NCBI GenBank assembly: GCA_027686065.1
Contig: JAQCTH010000019.1
Location: forward strand, 1 to 51,215
Source: Clostridiaceae bacterium AF10-41
GTDB taxonomy: Bacteria > Bacillota > Clostridia > Clostridiales > Clostridiaceae
Length of the DNA: 51,215 bases
Direction of reading: 5' to 3'
Part shown: piece by piece, positions 18,930 through 28,072 of the stretch
Layout of the letters: each line of letters opens with the position of its first letter
How positions within the stretch are numbered: position 1 is the stretch's first letter
The notes under the pieces: generated by a model
The model's input: only the letters and a program-made list of their open reading frames with translations
Told to the model about the DNA's origin: nothing
The model's database searches: none
Program-made: the position numbers and the translations under genes

Positions 18930-19424
18930 TTATATTTCTATTATATTTCTACTTTTTATACTTTTAGGTACATCTATTACCCTTTGATTACTTGATCCTC
19001 TATACTTTAAGGAGATATTTCTTTTATTTATTTCAAATCTACCATCTACTAATACATCTACCAAAGATAATATGGCCATTTTGTCTTCATTTCTTAATAT
19101 ATCCTCATATATATATCCGGACCATAGCCAAATACTCTTTTTAGTTTCATCTTTTATTCTCTTTAATAAATTATATAAATCCTTATCTTTTATTTGGTCC
19201 ATGGGCTCTCCACCTAAAATATTAACTCCATTTACATTAGTATTTTTAACATACCTTATAAACTCATCCTCTATTTCTTTAGTCCATTTATCACCATAAT
19301 TAAAGTTTTGTAAATCCTTATTAAAGCATCCTTCACAATTGTTAGTACATCCACTTACAAATAATGTTGTTCTTACCCCTGGTCCATTACTAACGTCAAA
19401 TTTTCTTATTTTAGCATAATTCAT
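18930..19424 (-). CDS. nrdG: Anaerobic ribonucleotide reductase activating protein
   Basis: A 164-residue radical-SAM enzyme that puts the glycyl radical on NrdD using AdoMet and a [4Fe-4S] cluster. The cluster motif is CTNNCEGC (Cys26, Cys30, Cys33), preceded by NGPGVRTTLFVSG as in known NrdG proteins. The NILGGEPMDQ segment is the GGE motif that holds the AdoMet amino group. It follows nrdD after a 95-base gap and ends in a terminator, so the two are probably one unit. Length is normal for the family (about 155-175). Confidence 0.96.
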   Translation of the reverse strand: MNYAKIRKFDVSNGPGVRTTLFVSGCTNNCEGCFNKDLQNFNYGDKWTKEIEDEFIRYVKNTNVNGVNILGGEPMDQIKDKDLYNLLKRIKDETKKSIWLWSGYIYEDILRNEDKMAILSLVDVLVDGRFEINKRNISLKYRGSSNQRVIDVPKSIKSRNIIEI

Positions 19425-19519
19425 TTATAAAACCTTCTACTAGTATTTTTTTAATACAAGACATTATTTATGTCTTATCTAACATATTTATAAACATAAA
19501 TGTCTATAAAACTCTTCTA

Positions 19520-21640
19520 TTATAAATGTAGAACCCTATCTCCTATTTCCGCAGTTCTACCTTTATTCCAAAAATTTGTTCCTATATATCCACAAGTCCT
19601 TCTCATAACTTGCATTTCTGATTCGTCCCTATTTCCACAAGATGGGCAAATCCATTCTAAGTTTTCATCTAACTTAATTTCTCCTGTATATCCACATTTA
19701 TAGCATATATCTGGCTTTGTATTTATTTCTGCATATTGTATATTGTGATATATAAAATTAATTACTTGCTCTACAGCTTCTAAATTTTTGCTCATATCAG
19801 GAACTTCTATATAAGAAATACACCCTCCCAAACTTATATTATGAAACTGAGATTCAAATTTAAGTTTACTAAATGCATCTATTTCTTCACATACATGTAC
19901 ATGATATGAATTAGTATAATATAACTTATCTGTAACATTTGGTATAACCCCAAATTTACTTTTATCTATTCTACAAAATCTATATATTAAGTTTTCTGCT
20001 GGAGTTCCATATAAGCTAAAGCCCAATCCAGTTTCATCTCTCCACTTTTTACAAGAATCATTCATGTGATTCATTACTTCTAATGCAAATTTTTCGCCTT
20101 CTTCGCTTGTATGGGTTGTATTCAACATAGCTTGGACCATTTCATATATACCAACATATCCTAAAGATAATGTAGAATATCCATTTTTAAGTAGCTTATC
20201 TATTTTTTCTCCCTTTTCTAATCTTCCAATTGCTCCATGCTGCCAGTGAATAGGAGAAACATCTGATAATGTTCCAAGAAGCATATTATGTCTTGTTAAA
20301 AGTGCTTCTTTACAAAGTTCTAACCTTTGATTTAACATATCCCAGAATAATTCCATATCCCCATCTGCTATTATTCCAATCTGTGGGAGATTAAGTGAAA
20401 CCACTCCTTGGTTAAATCTTCCATACCATTTATACTCATTATCTTCAGTTTTAAATGCACTCAAGTGTGAACGACAACCCATTGGCGGGAATGTATTTCC
20501 CTCATAATTTTGTCTCATTATCTTAGCTGATTGATAATCTGGAACAAGTCTTCTTGCTGTACACTTTGCTGCTAATTTAGTTATATAATCATATTTTCCA
20601 CCTTCTAGACAGTTATGTTCATCTAAAAGATATACTAACTTAGGGAAAGCTTCACCTATTTCTTGTCCTTTATAATTTTTCATTCCTTCTAATCTTTGTT
20701 TTATCATTTCCTCACAAATTAAAGCCATTTCTTCTTCGTATTCATTACCAACTTCAATTTCCAAATAAATAGTAGAAAAAGGTGATTGTCCATTAGTAGT
20801 TTGTAGAGTTGATAATTGATACCTAATAGTCTGTACCCCATCTTTTAATTCCTTGTGTTTCATATCCTTAGCTATTTCCCTTGCTAAGTTTTCATCATTA
20901 CATTTCTCTATAAAAATATTATAATATTTTTCTTCTGTTATTTTCAAAAATTTAGCTAAGTGTTTTATTGTTATGCTTTGTCCACCATATTGATTACTTG
21001 CCACCTGTGCCATGATTTGTGTTGTTACAGTACATGCTGTACTAAACGACTTTGGTGATTCTACAAGTTTGTCATTTATAACTGTTCCATTGTTTAGCAT
21101 ATCTTCTAAATTAATTAAACAACAATTAAAAATATTTGAAAGAGTGTAATCCATATCGTGCCAATGTATCGTCCCCTCATCATGAGCTTGGACTATATGA
21201 GTTGGAATAAGTCTTCTCCTTGATATATCCTTTGATACTTCTCCTGCAATTAAATCCCTTTGTGTTGCAGCTATAACTGAATTCTTATTTGAATTTTCTT
21301 TTATAACATCTTCATTAGTTTTATTTAAAAGACTTAAAATACTTTCATCTGTTGTGTTAGTATTTCTCTTAAATTCTTGAACTGCTCTATATCCCTCATA
21401 GGATTTAGCTGTTACAACTTGTCCATAGTGAACAAGTCTATCATATACATAAGATTCTATTTTATGTATTGTTGGAGTATCACTTTGCTTACTAAAATAC
21501 TTTTCTGCATCATTTGCTATAAGCTTTGCTATATCAGCTAAATAAATTCCACTACCATTTTTCATAGCTTTAGAAATTGCGGCCCTTATTTTTTTCTTAT
21601 CAAAATTAGCTACATTTCCATCTCGTTTAATAACCTTCAT
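19520..21640 (-). CDS. nrdD: Anaerobic ribonucleoside-triphosphate reductase (class III)
   Basis: A 706-residue oxygen-sensitive enzyme that reduces ribonucleotides to deoxyribonucleotides for DNA synthesis, with formate as the usual electron source. The N-terminal ATP-cone (about 1-95, MKVIKRDGNVANFDKKKI) suggests dATP/ATP allosteric control. The C-terminus has a zinc site with Cys646, Cys649, Cys665 and Cys668 and the glycyl-radical motif RRTCGY with Gly684. An ordinary AAGGAG lies 14 bases before the ATG, unusually far, because a two-codon ORF (ATG TAT TAA) sits between them. I saw no NrdR-type operator pair in the 240 bases upstream. Confidence 0.97.
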   Translation of the reverse strand: MKVIKRDGNVANFDKKKIRAAISKAMKNGSGIYLADIAKLIANDAEKYFSKQSDTPTIHKIESYVYDRLVHYGQVVTAKSYEGYRAVQEFKRNTNTTDESILSLLNKTNEDVIKENSNKNSVIAATQRDLIAGEVSKDISRRRLIPTHIVQAHDEGTIHWHDMDYTLSNIFNCCLINLEDMLNNGTVINDKLVESPKSFSTACTVTTQIMAQVASNQYGGQSITIKHLAKFLKITEEKYYNIFIEKCNDENLAREIAKDMKHKELKDGVQTIRYQLSTLQTTNGQSPFSTIYLEIEVGNEYEEEMALICEEMIKQRLEGMKNYKGQEIGEAFPKLVYLLDEHNCLEGGKYDYITKLAAKCTARRLVPDYQSAKIMRQNYEGNTFPPMGCRSHLSAFKTEDNEYKWYGRFNQGVVSLNLPQIGIIADGDMELFWDMLNQRLELCKEALLTRHNMLLGTLSDVSPIHWQHGAIGRLEKGEKIDKLLKNGYSTLSLGYVGIYEMVQAMLNTTHTSEEGEKFALEVMNHMNDSCKKWRDETGLGFSLYGTPAENLIYRFCRIDKSKFGVIPNVTDKLYYTNSYHVHVCEEIDAFSKLKFESQFHNISLGGCISYIEVPDMSKNLEAVEQVINFIYHNIQYAEINTKPDICYKCGYTGEIKLDENLEWICPSCGNRDESEMQVMRRTCGYIGTNFWNKGRTAEIGDRVLHL

Positions 21641-21649
21641 TTAATACAT
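21641..21649 (-). promoter_or_regulatory. Two-codon ORF (ATG TAT TAA) abutting the nrdD start
   Basis: AAGGAG (21655-21660) is 5 bases before an ATG that is in frame with nrdD, but the third codon is TAA. The nrdD ATG follows at once (TAAATG). Ribosomes could initiate on the dead start and restart on nrdD. Confidence 0.45.
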
Positions 21650-21829
21650 CGACTCTCCTTAAAAGTTTTAAAACTCTATTATTTTTCTTTTCTTAACAAA
21701 CTGATTTTTTAATTATACTATAAATTTCTTTAAATTGCATTTTTACAAATTCTCATTTTTTTAAACAATCCTCTCCAAATTACACTTATCTTAATTTACT
21801 TTTGTTTTATGCCTACAGTTATTATTTTT

Positions 21830-21876
21830 AAAGCTATGTTAATTTAATCTTCTAATTCTTAAAATAACATAGCTTT
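21830..21876. other. Inverted repeat upstream of nrdD and after the M15 peptidase gene
   Basis: A 12-bp stem (21830-21841 with 21865-21876) encloses a 23-base loop, just after the peptidase stop at 21881. No T run follows on the minus strand, so it is a weak terminator at best. It could end transcription of the peptidase gene or be an operator. Confidence 0.45.
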
Positions 21877-21880
21877 GAAT

Positions 21881-22798
21881 TTATATTTTATTATCTATTA
21901 TATTTATAAGCTCTTCAGTTTCATCATTTATTGGAACTCCATCATACCATTTACTTCCATTTATACTTGAGAAGTTTCCAAAATACTTGCTTTTTAATAT
22001 AATTTCAGGTCTATATTCAAAATGTAAGATATCGAAATGTTCCCATTTTCCACCCCAAACAAATCCATTATCTTCAAATACTTTTACTAGTTCTTTAGGA
22101 TATTCTTCGATTCTTTTACTTCCCTTTGACTTATCAACCCATTTCCAATAATCTGAGTTATTTCTGTTTAGATCTATTGCTATTGCATAAGCGTGAGGAC
22201 TGAGTCTTCCTGTATCTTGAATTACCCTATAATTATATCCTCCACTTATAGGAAAAATAAAATTATTTATTTTGTTTTTATTATTTGCTAATTCTTTTGC
22301 TTCATTTAATGCTTTCTTTAAGGATTCACCTGCTCTTGCGTTCTTATTGAAAGTTATATTTCCACATAAAGTTGAAATGCTAGATAAATTTTTTTCAACT
22401 TCTTTCCTATTACCTCCATAAAGCCCATTAAGCAAAGAATAACATCTACTTCTTCCTGGATCAACACCCTCTAAAACCTTGTCTATACTTTCTAAGGGAT
22501 AGATTTCTTCTAATGTATCTTGAAGATCTGAGTTAGATACTTTGGCCTCTCTATTTTTTTCTTTTTTATCATCATATAATACTTTTCTATTATCATTTAA
22601 AATTAAGTACACATATTTATCTTCTGAAATTTCTATTTCTTTTATCTCCTCTTTATATGCTAACATCAATACTAACAAATCTCTTTTTGTATTGTTTATA
22701 TATGTATCATCATCTATAACGAATGCATAGGTATTGTAAGCTAATAAGTTTAAACATAATAGAGATATACTAAATGTACTAATTAAAAATTTTTTCAT
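21881..22798 (-). CDS. Exported M15-type D,D-/L,D-peptidase (VanY-like)
   Basis: 305 residues. A signal peptide (about 1-25) directs it outside the membrane. The C-terminal half is an M15 metallopeptidase of the Peptidase_M15_4 type: SPHAYAIAIDLN gives zinc ligands His202 and Asp209, and WEHFDILHFEYRP gives the catalytic acid (Asp256) and zinc ligand His259. Such enzymes trim the stem peptides of peptidoglycan. Residues 30-180 are helical and charged and match nothing I recognise. The ribosome site is AGGTGA. No vancomycin-resistance genes are nearby, so a housekeeping cell-wall role is likelier than resistance. Confidence 0.85.
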   Translation of the reverse strand: MKKFLISTFSISLLCLNLLAYNTYAFVIDDDTYINNTKRDLLVLMLAYKEEIKEIEISEDKYVYLILNDNRKVLYDDKKEKNREAKVSNSDLQDTLEEIYPLESIDKVLEGVDPGRSRCYSLLNGLYGGNRKEVEKNLSSISTLCGNITFNKNARAGESLKKALNEAKELANNKNKINNFIFPISGGYNYRVIQDTGRLSPHAYAIAIDLNRNNSDYWKWVDKSKGSKRIEEYPKELVKVFEDNGFVWGGKWEHFDILHFEYRPEIILKSKYFGNFSSINGSKWYDGVPINDETEELINIIDNKI

Positions 22799-22948
22799 GA
22801 ATTCACCTACTTTTCATTTTATAATTTTATTATTCCAATTTTTTTTTTTGATACTCTATTATTTTTTAATTTTTTATTTTATATTTTATTTGAGATTTTA
22901 TAAATTTATTGTTAATATATAGTAAATACTTTTATAAGGGGGCTATAT

Positions 22949-24259
22949 ATGAATACAATAGTTACAAAATTTGGGGGAAGTTCTTTAGCTGATGCTAATC
23001 AGTTTAGGAAGGTTAAAGAAATCATTTTATCTGATGATAGAAGAAAATTTGTAATACCTTCTGCACCAGGAAAAAGAAACTCTAAAGACTTTAAAATTAC
23101 CGATCTTTTATATCTTTGTCATGCACACATCGAATCTGGTATTCCATTAGATGATGTATTTACCCTTATATCTAACAGATATAAAGCTATAGTTTGCGAG
23201 CTTGAAATATCTTTAGATATAGACACTTACTTACAAAAAATTAAATATGATATTGAAAATGGGGCATCCAAAGAATACGCTGCAAGTAGGGGGGAATATC
23301 TAAATGGTATTATTCTTGCAACTTATTTAAATTTCAAATTTATTGATGCTAAAGATGTAATTATATTCAATAAATATGGCAGTTTAGATACTGATGCTAC
23401 ATATAAAGCTTTAAATAACATTCTTTCCAATAGTGAAAGAACTGTTATACCGGGATTTTACGGGTCAGATTCTCAAGGAAATATAGTTACTTTTTCAAGA
23501 GGTGGATCTGATGTTACTGGTGCATTGATTGCTGCTAGTATAAACGCTGACTTATATGAAAACTGGACTGATGTATCAGGCTTCTTAATGGCTGATCCTA
23601 GGATAGTTAAAAATCCAATGCAAATAAAAAAAATCACTTACCGTGAATTAAGAGAGCTTTCTTATATGGGTGCATCTGTTTTGCATGAAGAATCAGTTTT
23701 TCCTGTAAGAGATGCTGGAATACCTATTAATATTAAAAATACAAATATGCCACTTGATCCGGGAACTTTAATAGTTAAGGATATGGAACCAGATTACGAT
23801 AATCCTGTAAAAGGAATAGCTGGTAAAAAAGACTTTACTGTAATTTCAATTGAAAAAGCAATGATGAATACAGAACTTGGGTTTTGTAGAAAAGTTCTCT
23901 CTATTCTAGAGCAAAACTGTATTTCATTTGAAAATATGCCCTCTGGTATAGATACTGTATGTGTAGTTATATCTGATTCTCAATTAAAAAATAAAACTGA
24001 TATTTTAGTTGATGAAATTAAAAGAACTTGTACACCAGATTCTATAGTTGTTCATCCCAATATGGCACTTATTGCAACAGTTGGTAATGGTATGTCCTCT
24101 AATAAAGGTATTGCGGCTAAAATATTCTCTGCCTTAAGTTCTAATAATATTAACATTAGAATGATTGATCAGGGTTCAAGTGAAATTAATATATTAATCG
24201 GCATAGAAAATGATGATTTTGAAAAAGGCATAAACGCTATTTACAATTCCTTTAACTAA
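22949..24259 (+). CDS. Aspartate kinase
   Basis: A 436-residue enzyme that phosphorylates aspartate in the first step to lysine, threonine, methionine and diaminopimelate. The N-terminus VTKFGGSSLAD (5-15) is the kinase signature. FSRGGSDVTGALIAA (about 187-201) and the DPRIV segment (about 216-220) form the ATP/aspartate site. Two ACT domains fill about 290-436 (VISIEKAMMN; IATVGNGMSSNKGIAAKIFSALS), so feedback by an amino acid is expected. AAGGGGG precedes ATG by 7 bases. The 150 bases upstream are AT-rich and too short and featureless for a lysine riboswitch or T-box. It stands alone; which of the organism's isozymes it is cannot be told. Confidence 0.94.
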   Translation: MNTIVTKFGGSSLADANQFRKVKEIILSDDRRKFVIPSAPGKRNSKDFKITDLLYLCHAHIESGIPLDDVFTLISNRYKAIVCELEISLDIDTYLQKIKYDIENGASKEYAASRGEYLNGIILATYLNFKFIDAKDVIIFNKYGSLDTDATYKALNNILSNSERTVIPGFYGSDSQGNIVTFSRGGSDVTGALIAASINADLYENWTDVSGFLMADPRIVKNPMQIKKITYRELRELSYMGASVLHEESVFPVRDAGIPINIKNTNMPLDPGTLIVKDMEPDYDNPVKGIAGKKDFTVISIEKAMMNTELGFCRKVLSILEQNCISFENMPSGIDTVCVVISDSQLKNKTDILVDEIKRTCTPDSIVVHPNMALIATVGNGMSSNKGIAAKIFSALSSNNINIRMIDQGSSEINILIGIENDDFEKGINAIYNSFN

Positions 24260-24260
24260 G

Positions 24261-24310
24261 TATAAAAATACAGGCAATATAATAATTATTATATTGCCTG
24301 TATTTTTATA
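24261..24310. terminator. 50-bp perfect palindrome, bidirectional terminator
   Basis: Bases 24261-24285 are the exact reverse complement of 24286-24310. The stem is GC-rich in the middle (CAGGCAATAT) with A-runs on the left and T-runs on the right, so it can stop transcription from both the aspartate kinase and the gene ending at 24320. Confidence 0.9.
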
Positions 24311-24319
24311 ACATTATTT

Positions 24320-24823
24320 TTAATTTGTAGATATTATGTCTATTTCTAATTCATCTCTTTCTGGCGTTATATGAAGCTTTAGCTTTCCTTTTGCTTCTCT
24401 CGCCACAATTTTAATTCTATTGTTTCCCTTTTTTACTTTATACACTTCAGTTCCTTCTTGTGATTGTTCTAGAATTTTCGTTATATTATTATGTGGATCT
24501 ATTAAAACAACTTTAAAAGATCCTAATTCTATATTCGAACTAAAATTTATAGATATCATAGCATCATCTTCAGATATAATACTCCAAATAGTATCCATTC
24601 CAGTAAACTTAAAGCAAATATTGGTTTTTCCATTTTCATTTGTTCCTTTTTTATATATATACGAAAAATTATCATTATCTGATGATATCTTAGAATTATT
24701 GGTATAAATATTCTTTTTATTATGGCCAAAGCAAAATTTTTCTAGTGATTTATTTAAAGTTATGACTGCTCCTTCTAATATAATTATTGGAATAATAATA
24801 TAAATCATTTTTCTAAATCTCAT
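24320..24823 (-). CDS. Small exported or membrane-anchored protein, unknown
   Basis: 167 residues. Residues 4-24 are a hydrophobic signal or anchor segment, then comes a polar linker (about 30-60, rich in Asn, Ser and Lys). Residues about 60-167 look like a beta-sandwich with alternating hydrophobic residues (VVLIDPHNNI, NNRIKIVAREAKGKLKLHI). GGAG lies upstream. I do not recognise a family. Its only neighbours are the convergent aspartate kinase and a DUF985 gene in the same direction behind a terminator, so context gives no function. Confidence 0.7.
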   Translation of the reverse strand: MRFRKMIYIIIPIIILEGAVITLNKSLEKFCFGHNKKNIYTNNSKISSDNDNFSYIYKKGTNENGKTNICFKFTGMDTIWSIISEDDAMISINFSSNIELGSFKVVLIDPHNNITKILEQSQEGTEVYKVKKGNNRIKIVAREAKGKLKLHITPERDELEIDIISTN

Positions 24824-24892
24824 TTTTTATCTTCTCCATTTTTGAATTACGTGACATATTATACCATATAATTACATTTTATGTATATATTA

Positions 24893-24946
24893 TAAGAAAA
24901 AAAGTAATAAATTTATCTCTTAAATAAGATAAATTTATTACTTTTT
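24893..24946 (-). terminator. Terminator of the DUF985 cupin gene
   Basis: A perfect 20-bp stem (24899-24918 with 24927-24946) with an 8-base loop, followed on the minus strand by T-rich sequence (TTTTCTTA). It starts 8 bases after the stop. Confidence 0.85.
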
Positions 24947-24954
24947 ACAATTTT

Positions 24955-25431
24955 CTATTCTTTTCTCGTAAGTCTTAATATAACATCCTTATGTTTTGGA
25001 TATAAATTTAATAGATATGTTCTTTCAAACAACTCAAACTCTTCATACTCAAATGCTGGAGCAACCATACATCCAACTAAAGAGAATCCTTCATTATTCA
25101 TAGCTGATCCAAATATATAACCCTTAGGTACTAAAACCTGTGGAACTTCTCCATCTTCTATATTTATACCAAGTTGTTTTGTTATAAGCTGTCCCTCTGG
25201 ACTTATCATATAAATAGTAAGCGCTTCTCCATCATGATAATACCATACTTCATCAGATTTTAACCTATGAAAATTTGATACCTCACCTGTCCTTAAAAGA
25301 AAATATATACTACTCCATAAATTTTTATTTTCTTTTACTTTATCTTCTGATAAAAATGTTTCTTTAAAATAACCACCTTCTACATGTGGTATCATTTGTA
25401 AATTTTTTATGTAATATTCTGCATTTTTCAT
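24955..25431 (-). CDS. DUF985 / Cupin_5 family protein
   Basis: 158 residues with the typical DUF985 pattern: HVEGGYFKETF (16-26), SSIYFLLRTGEVSNFHRLKSDEVWYYHDGE-like core (about 40-70) and LVGCMVAPAFEYEEFEL near the end. The His and Glu residues in FHRLKSDEVWYYH would form the cupin metal/sugar site. Some relatives bind sugar nucleotides or act as epimerase-like cupins, but the reaction is not established. AGGGAGG lies 8 bases upstream of ATG. It is monocistronic with its own terminator. Confidence 0.9.
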   Translation of the reverse strand: MKNAEYYIKNLQMIPHVEGGYFKETFLSEDKVKENKNLWSSIYFLLRTGEVSNFHRLKSDEVWYYHDGEALTIYMISPEGQLITKQLGINIEDGEVPQVLVPKGYIFGSAMNNEGFSLVGCMVAPAFEYEEFELFERTYLLNLYPKHKDVILRLTRKE

Positions 25432-25509
25432 AACTTATACCTCCCTTTATTCATAAACATTATATACTAAATTTTCTAAATCAAAAACTCTTAACGGAAA
25501 TTTTTATTC

Positions 25510-26310
25510 TTACTTAATAACTATACTTTTAGCTTTAATAAAATCTTTAGGGGCTAAGTTTGTGTACTTTTTGAATACTACACAAAAATTCTTATAATCT
25601 CCAAAGCCAACCATTTCTGCTATTTCATAAACTCTAAATTTATCCTTTTCTTTTATCATTATTTCCACAGCTTTTTGTACTCTGTACTTATTAAGCATAT
25701 CTAAAAATGTGTATGATGTTTCATTTTTAAATTTTCTACTTAAATAACTTGGACTAATTCCAAGTTCTTCCGCTAAGCTCTCAATACTTAATTTTTCATT
25801 ATATTCATCTTTTATCTTGTTTATTGCATGTTTTACATAAGTATTTATTTCTTTAGAATCTATATAAATCTTAAGATTAGTAAAATCCATTTCTTCCTTA
25901 TTGCTTGTACACATTTTCATTCTTTCATAAAACTTTACTTCATCTATTTTCTTTCTTATTTGTGAAATTAATTTAAACAATTCTTCTTCATCTATAGGCT
26001 TTAAAATATAATCGCTTACTCCTATGGATATAGCTTTTTTAGCATATTCAAACTCTCCATAGCTTGTCAGTATAATACTCTCAAAACTATTAAGATCTTT
26101 AGCTAAACTAAGCATTTCTAATCCATTCATTTTAGGCATCCTAATATCTGTAATAACAAGATCTGGTTTGTATTCATTTATTAATCTAAGTCCTGATTCT
26201 CCATCTTCACCTTCCGCAATAACTGTAAATCCCATAGATAACCAATCTATAGTATGTACTAGCCCTTTTCTTATTATCTCTTCATCTTCAACAATAATAA
26301 GCTTATACAT
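25510..26310 (-). CDS. AraC-type response regulator (YesN-like)
   Basis: 266 residues. Receiver domain 1-120 with acidic pocket EDEE (8-11), phospho-acceptor Asp55 (VITDIRMPKMNG) and Lys in LKPIDEEE. A linker is followed by a double helix-turn-helix AraC domain (about 160-262: LAEELGISPSYLSRKFKNETS and IAEMVGFGDYKNFCVVFKKYTNLAPKDF). AGGGGGAGA precedes the start. The partner kinase ends 13 bases upstream. By family habit it would activate a nearby transporter, here the ABC importer at 28073-31952. Confidence 0.95.
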   Translation of the reverse strand: MYKLIIVEDEEIIRKGLVHTIDWLSMGFTVIAEGEDGESGLRLINEYKPDLVITDIRMPKMNGLEMLSLAKDLNSFESIILTSYGEFEYAKKAISIGVSDYILKPIDEEELFKLISQIRKKIDEVKFYERMKMCTSNKEEMDFTNLKIYIDSKEINTYVKHAINKIKDEYNEKLSIESLAEELGISPSYLSRKFKNETSYTFLDMLNKYRVQKAVEIMIKEKDKFRVYEIAEMVGFGDYKNFCVVFKKYTNLAPKDFIKAKSIVIK

Positions 26311-26323
26311 TTTTCTCTCCCCC

Positions 26324-28015
26324 TTATATATTAGGTAAAATAATTTTTACTAAAGTCCCTTCCCCCTCTTTACTTCGTATATTGATTCCATATTCTTCTC
26401 CATATATAAGCTTAATCCTTTTATGAACATTGTATAGACCAATACTATCTGTATCATTGTTTTTCTTATTTAAAATATTATTTAAATAATTCATTCTTTC
26501 CTTTGAAATCCCAATCCCATTATCTCTAATTAGTATAGAAATTTTACTTTCTTCAACTTCAGATGTTATTTTTATATTTAACATCGCTTTTTTTTCAAAT
26601 CCATATTTAATGGAATTTTCTATTATAGGTTGTAAAATCAATTTTGGCACTACACACTCTAATGCTTCCTCTTCAATTTCTATATTAAATTGAAGTTTAT
26701 CTCCAAATCTATATTTTAATATTTCTAAATAATTATTTATATACTCAATATCATCCTTTAATTTTACTGAATGTATTTCATTATTAATTCCATATCTCAA
26801 TATTGACGATAAATTTATAATTATATTACTTGCAATATTTTTATCTAATTTAATCATTATTCTTATTGTTTCAAGAGTATTAAATAAAAAATGAGGATTA
26901 AACTGTGCCTCTAACTGTTTAATTTCGCTTTGCATCCTAAGAGCAACTTCCTCCTTATTGCTTTCAATAAGATTTTTAATATCTATTAGCATGTTATTAT
27001 AAGCATTTGCTATTATTCCAAACTCATCTTCTGAATTGATATTAAGTTTTGTATCTAAATCCCCATCTTGTACACTTTCAATTGCATTAACTATTTCGTA
27101 AATTGATACAGTCTTATTATGTGCAATTTTTTTGGACCATAATAACATAAAGGAAAATATAATTAAAAATAATATAATTAGAAATATACCCCCTATAAGA
27201 AATGCTCTATTAAAGAAATCTAAGCTTGTTATTGTATAAACAAAAAGAGTGGTATCTTTAATAGATGTTATTTCAATATAATAATCTTTATTTTCTAAGT
27301 TAATATAACCACTTTGTTGTCTAAAATCACTTTTTAATCTATATAGCTGATCACTGTACTTATTATTAGTTGCTGCAACAATATTGTGTTTATCCGTTAT
27401 TATTACATCACTAGCAGTAAATCCTGTAATAAGATTAAATATATCTTCATCTAACAAATCAAAAATTATATATCCTACTATTTCATCTTCATATTTTATT
27501 GCTTTTCCTAATGTAAGTATCCCATAGCTGTACTTTTCTTGATGATCTCTATTAATCATAGTTATAACTTCATTTGGTCTTAATTTCATCCTACTAAATA
27601 TGCCCCACATAAATATATTATCTTCTTGTATGTAATCTGGCTTTATATTTTTATTTCCCATAATCATATTGCCTTGTTTGTCAAATATATAGAAATTACT
27701 TTTTACAGTTCTTTTATTTACAAACTTGTAAAGTATATCGTAAATAGGCTGTGATTTATCTCTATTTTTTATATCTGAAATAAGATATTCATCTATTGAT
27801 ATACTTTTTATTAATGAAGTGTACTCATCAATATTTTCTTCCATTAAACTAGCTACATACTTATTATTATTAATATTTTCTTTAAAAATAAGTTTATTTC
27901 CTAAAAAAAATAATATTATATATGCACATATTGAAACTACTATGATTGGAACTATAGCATACCATATAATAGCACTTCTAATTACATCACTGTATTTTTT
28001 AAACTTTTTAACCAT
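26324..28015 (-). CDS. Sensor histidine kinase (YesM/LytS type)
   Basis: 563 residues: TM1 about 14-37; a large extracellular sensor of dCache-like size (38-265); TM2 about 267-291; HAMP about 300-350; His_kinase domain with phospho-acceptor His375 in NPHFLFNTLE; HATPase domain with N-box PIIENSIKYGFE and GIGL-type G box (DNGIGISKERM). AAAGGTG precedes ATG. It is followed by its response regulator and preceded by the ABC genes, with a terminator between. The extracellular domain suggests it senses the transported solute, perhaps through the binding protein; that is inference. Confidence 0.95.
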   Translation of the reverse strand: MVKKFKKYSDVIRSAIIWYAIVPIIVVSICAYIILFFLGNKLIFKENINNNKYVASLMEENIDEYTSLIKSISIDEYLISDIKNRDKSQPIYDILYKFVNKRTVKSNFYIFDKQGNMIMGNKNIKPDYIQEDNIFMWGIFSRMKLRPNEVITMINRDHQEKYSYGILTLGKAIKYEDEIVGYIIFDLLDEDIFNLITGFTASDVIITDKHNIVAATNNKYSDQLYRLKSDFRQQSGYINLENKDYYIEITSIKDTTLFVYTITSLDFFNRAFLIGGIFLIILFLIIFSFMLLWSKKIAHNKTVSIYEIVNAIESVQDGDLDTKLNINSEDEFGIIANAYNNMLIDIKNLIESNKEEVALRMQSEIKQLEAQFNPHFLFNTLETIRIMIKLDKNIASNIIINLSSILRYGINNEIHSVKLKDDIEYINNYLEILKYRFGDKLQFNIEIEEEALECVVPKLILQPIIENSIKYGFEKKAMLNIKITSEVEESKISILIRDNGIGISKERMNYLNNILNKKNNDTDSIGLYNVHKRIKLIYGEEYGINIRSKEGEGTLVKIILPNI

Positions 28016-28040
28016 ATTTTCACCTTTTCCCTATATTACA

Positions 28041-28067
28041 GAAAAAAGCCAGTAAAACTGGCTTTTT
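28041..28067 (-). terminator. Terminator between the ABC permease and the sensor kinase
   Basis: An 11-bp stem (28043-28053 with 28057-28067), AAAAAGCCAGT on one side, with loop AAA, followed on the minus strand by TTTTTTCTG. Only 27 bases remain before the kinase start. Confidence 0.85.
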
Positions 28068-28072
28068 ATATT

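Noticed and set aside
21641..21880. NrdR operator before nrdD
   Set aside because: No pair of ACAnTATnTnGTGT-like boxes could be found.
22799..22948. Possible lysine riboswitch or T-box before aspartate kinase
   Set aside because: The space is only 150 bases, AT-rich, without stable hairpins or a T-box core.
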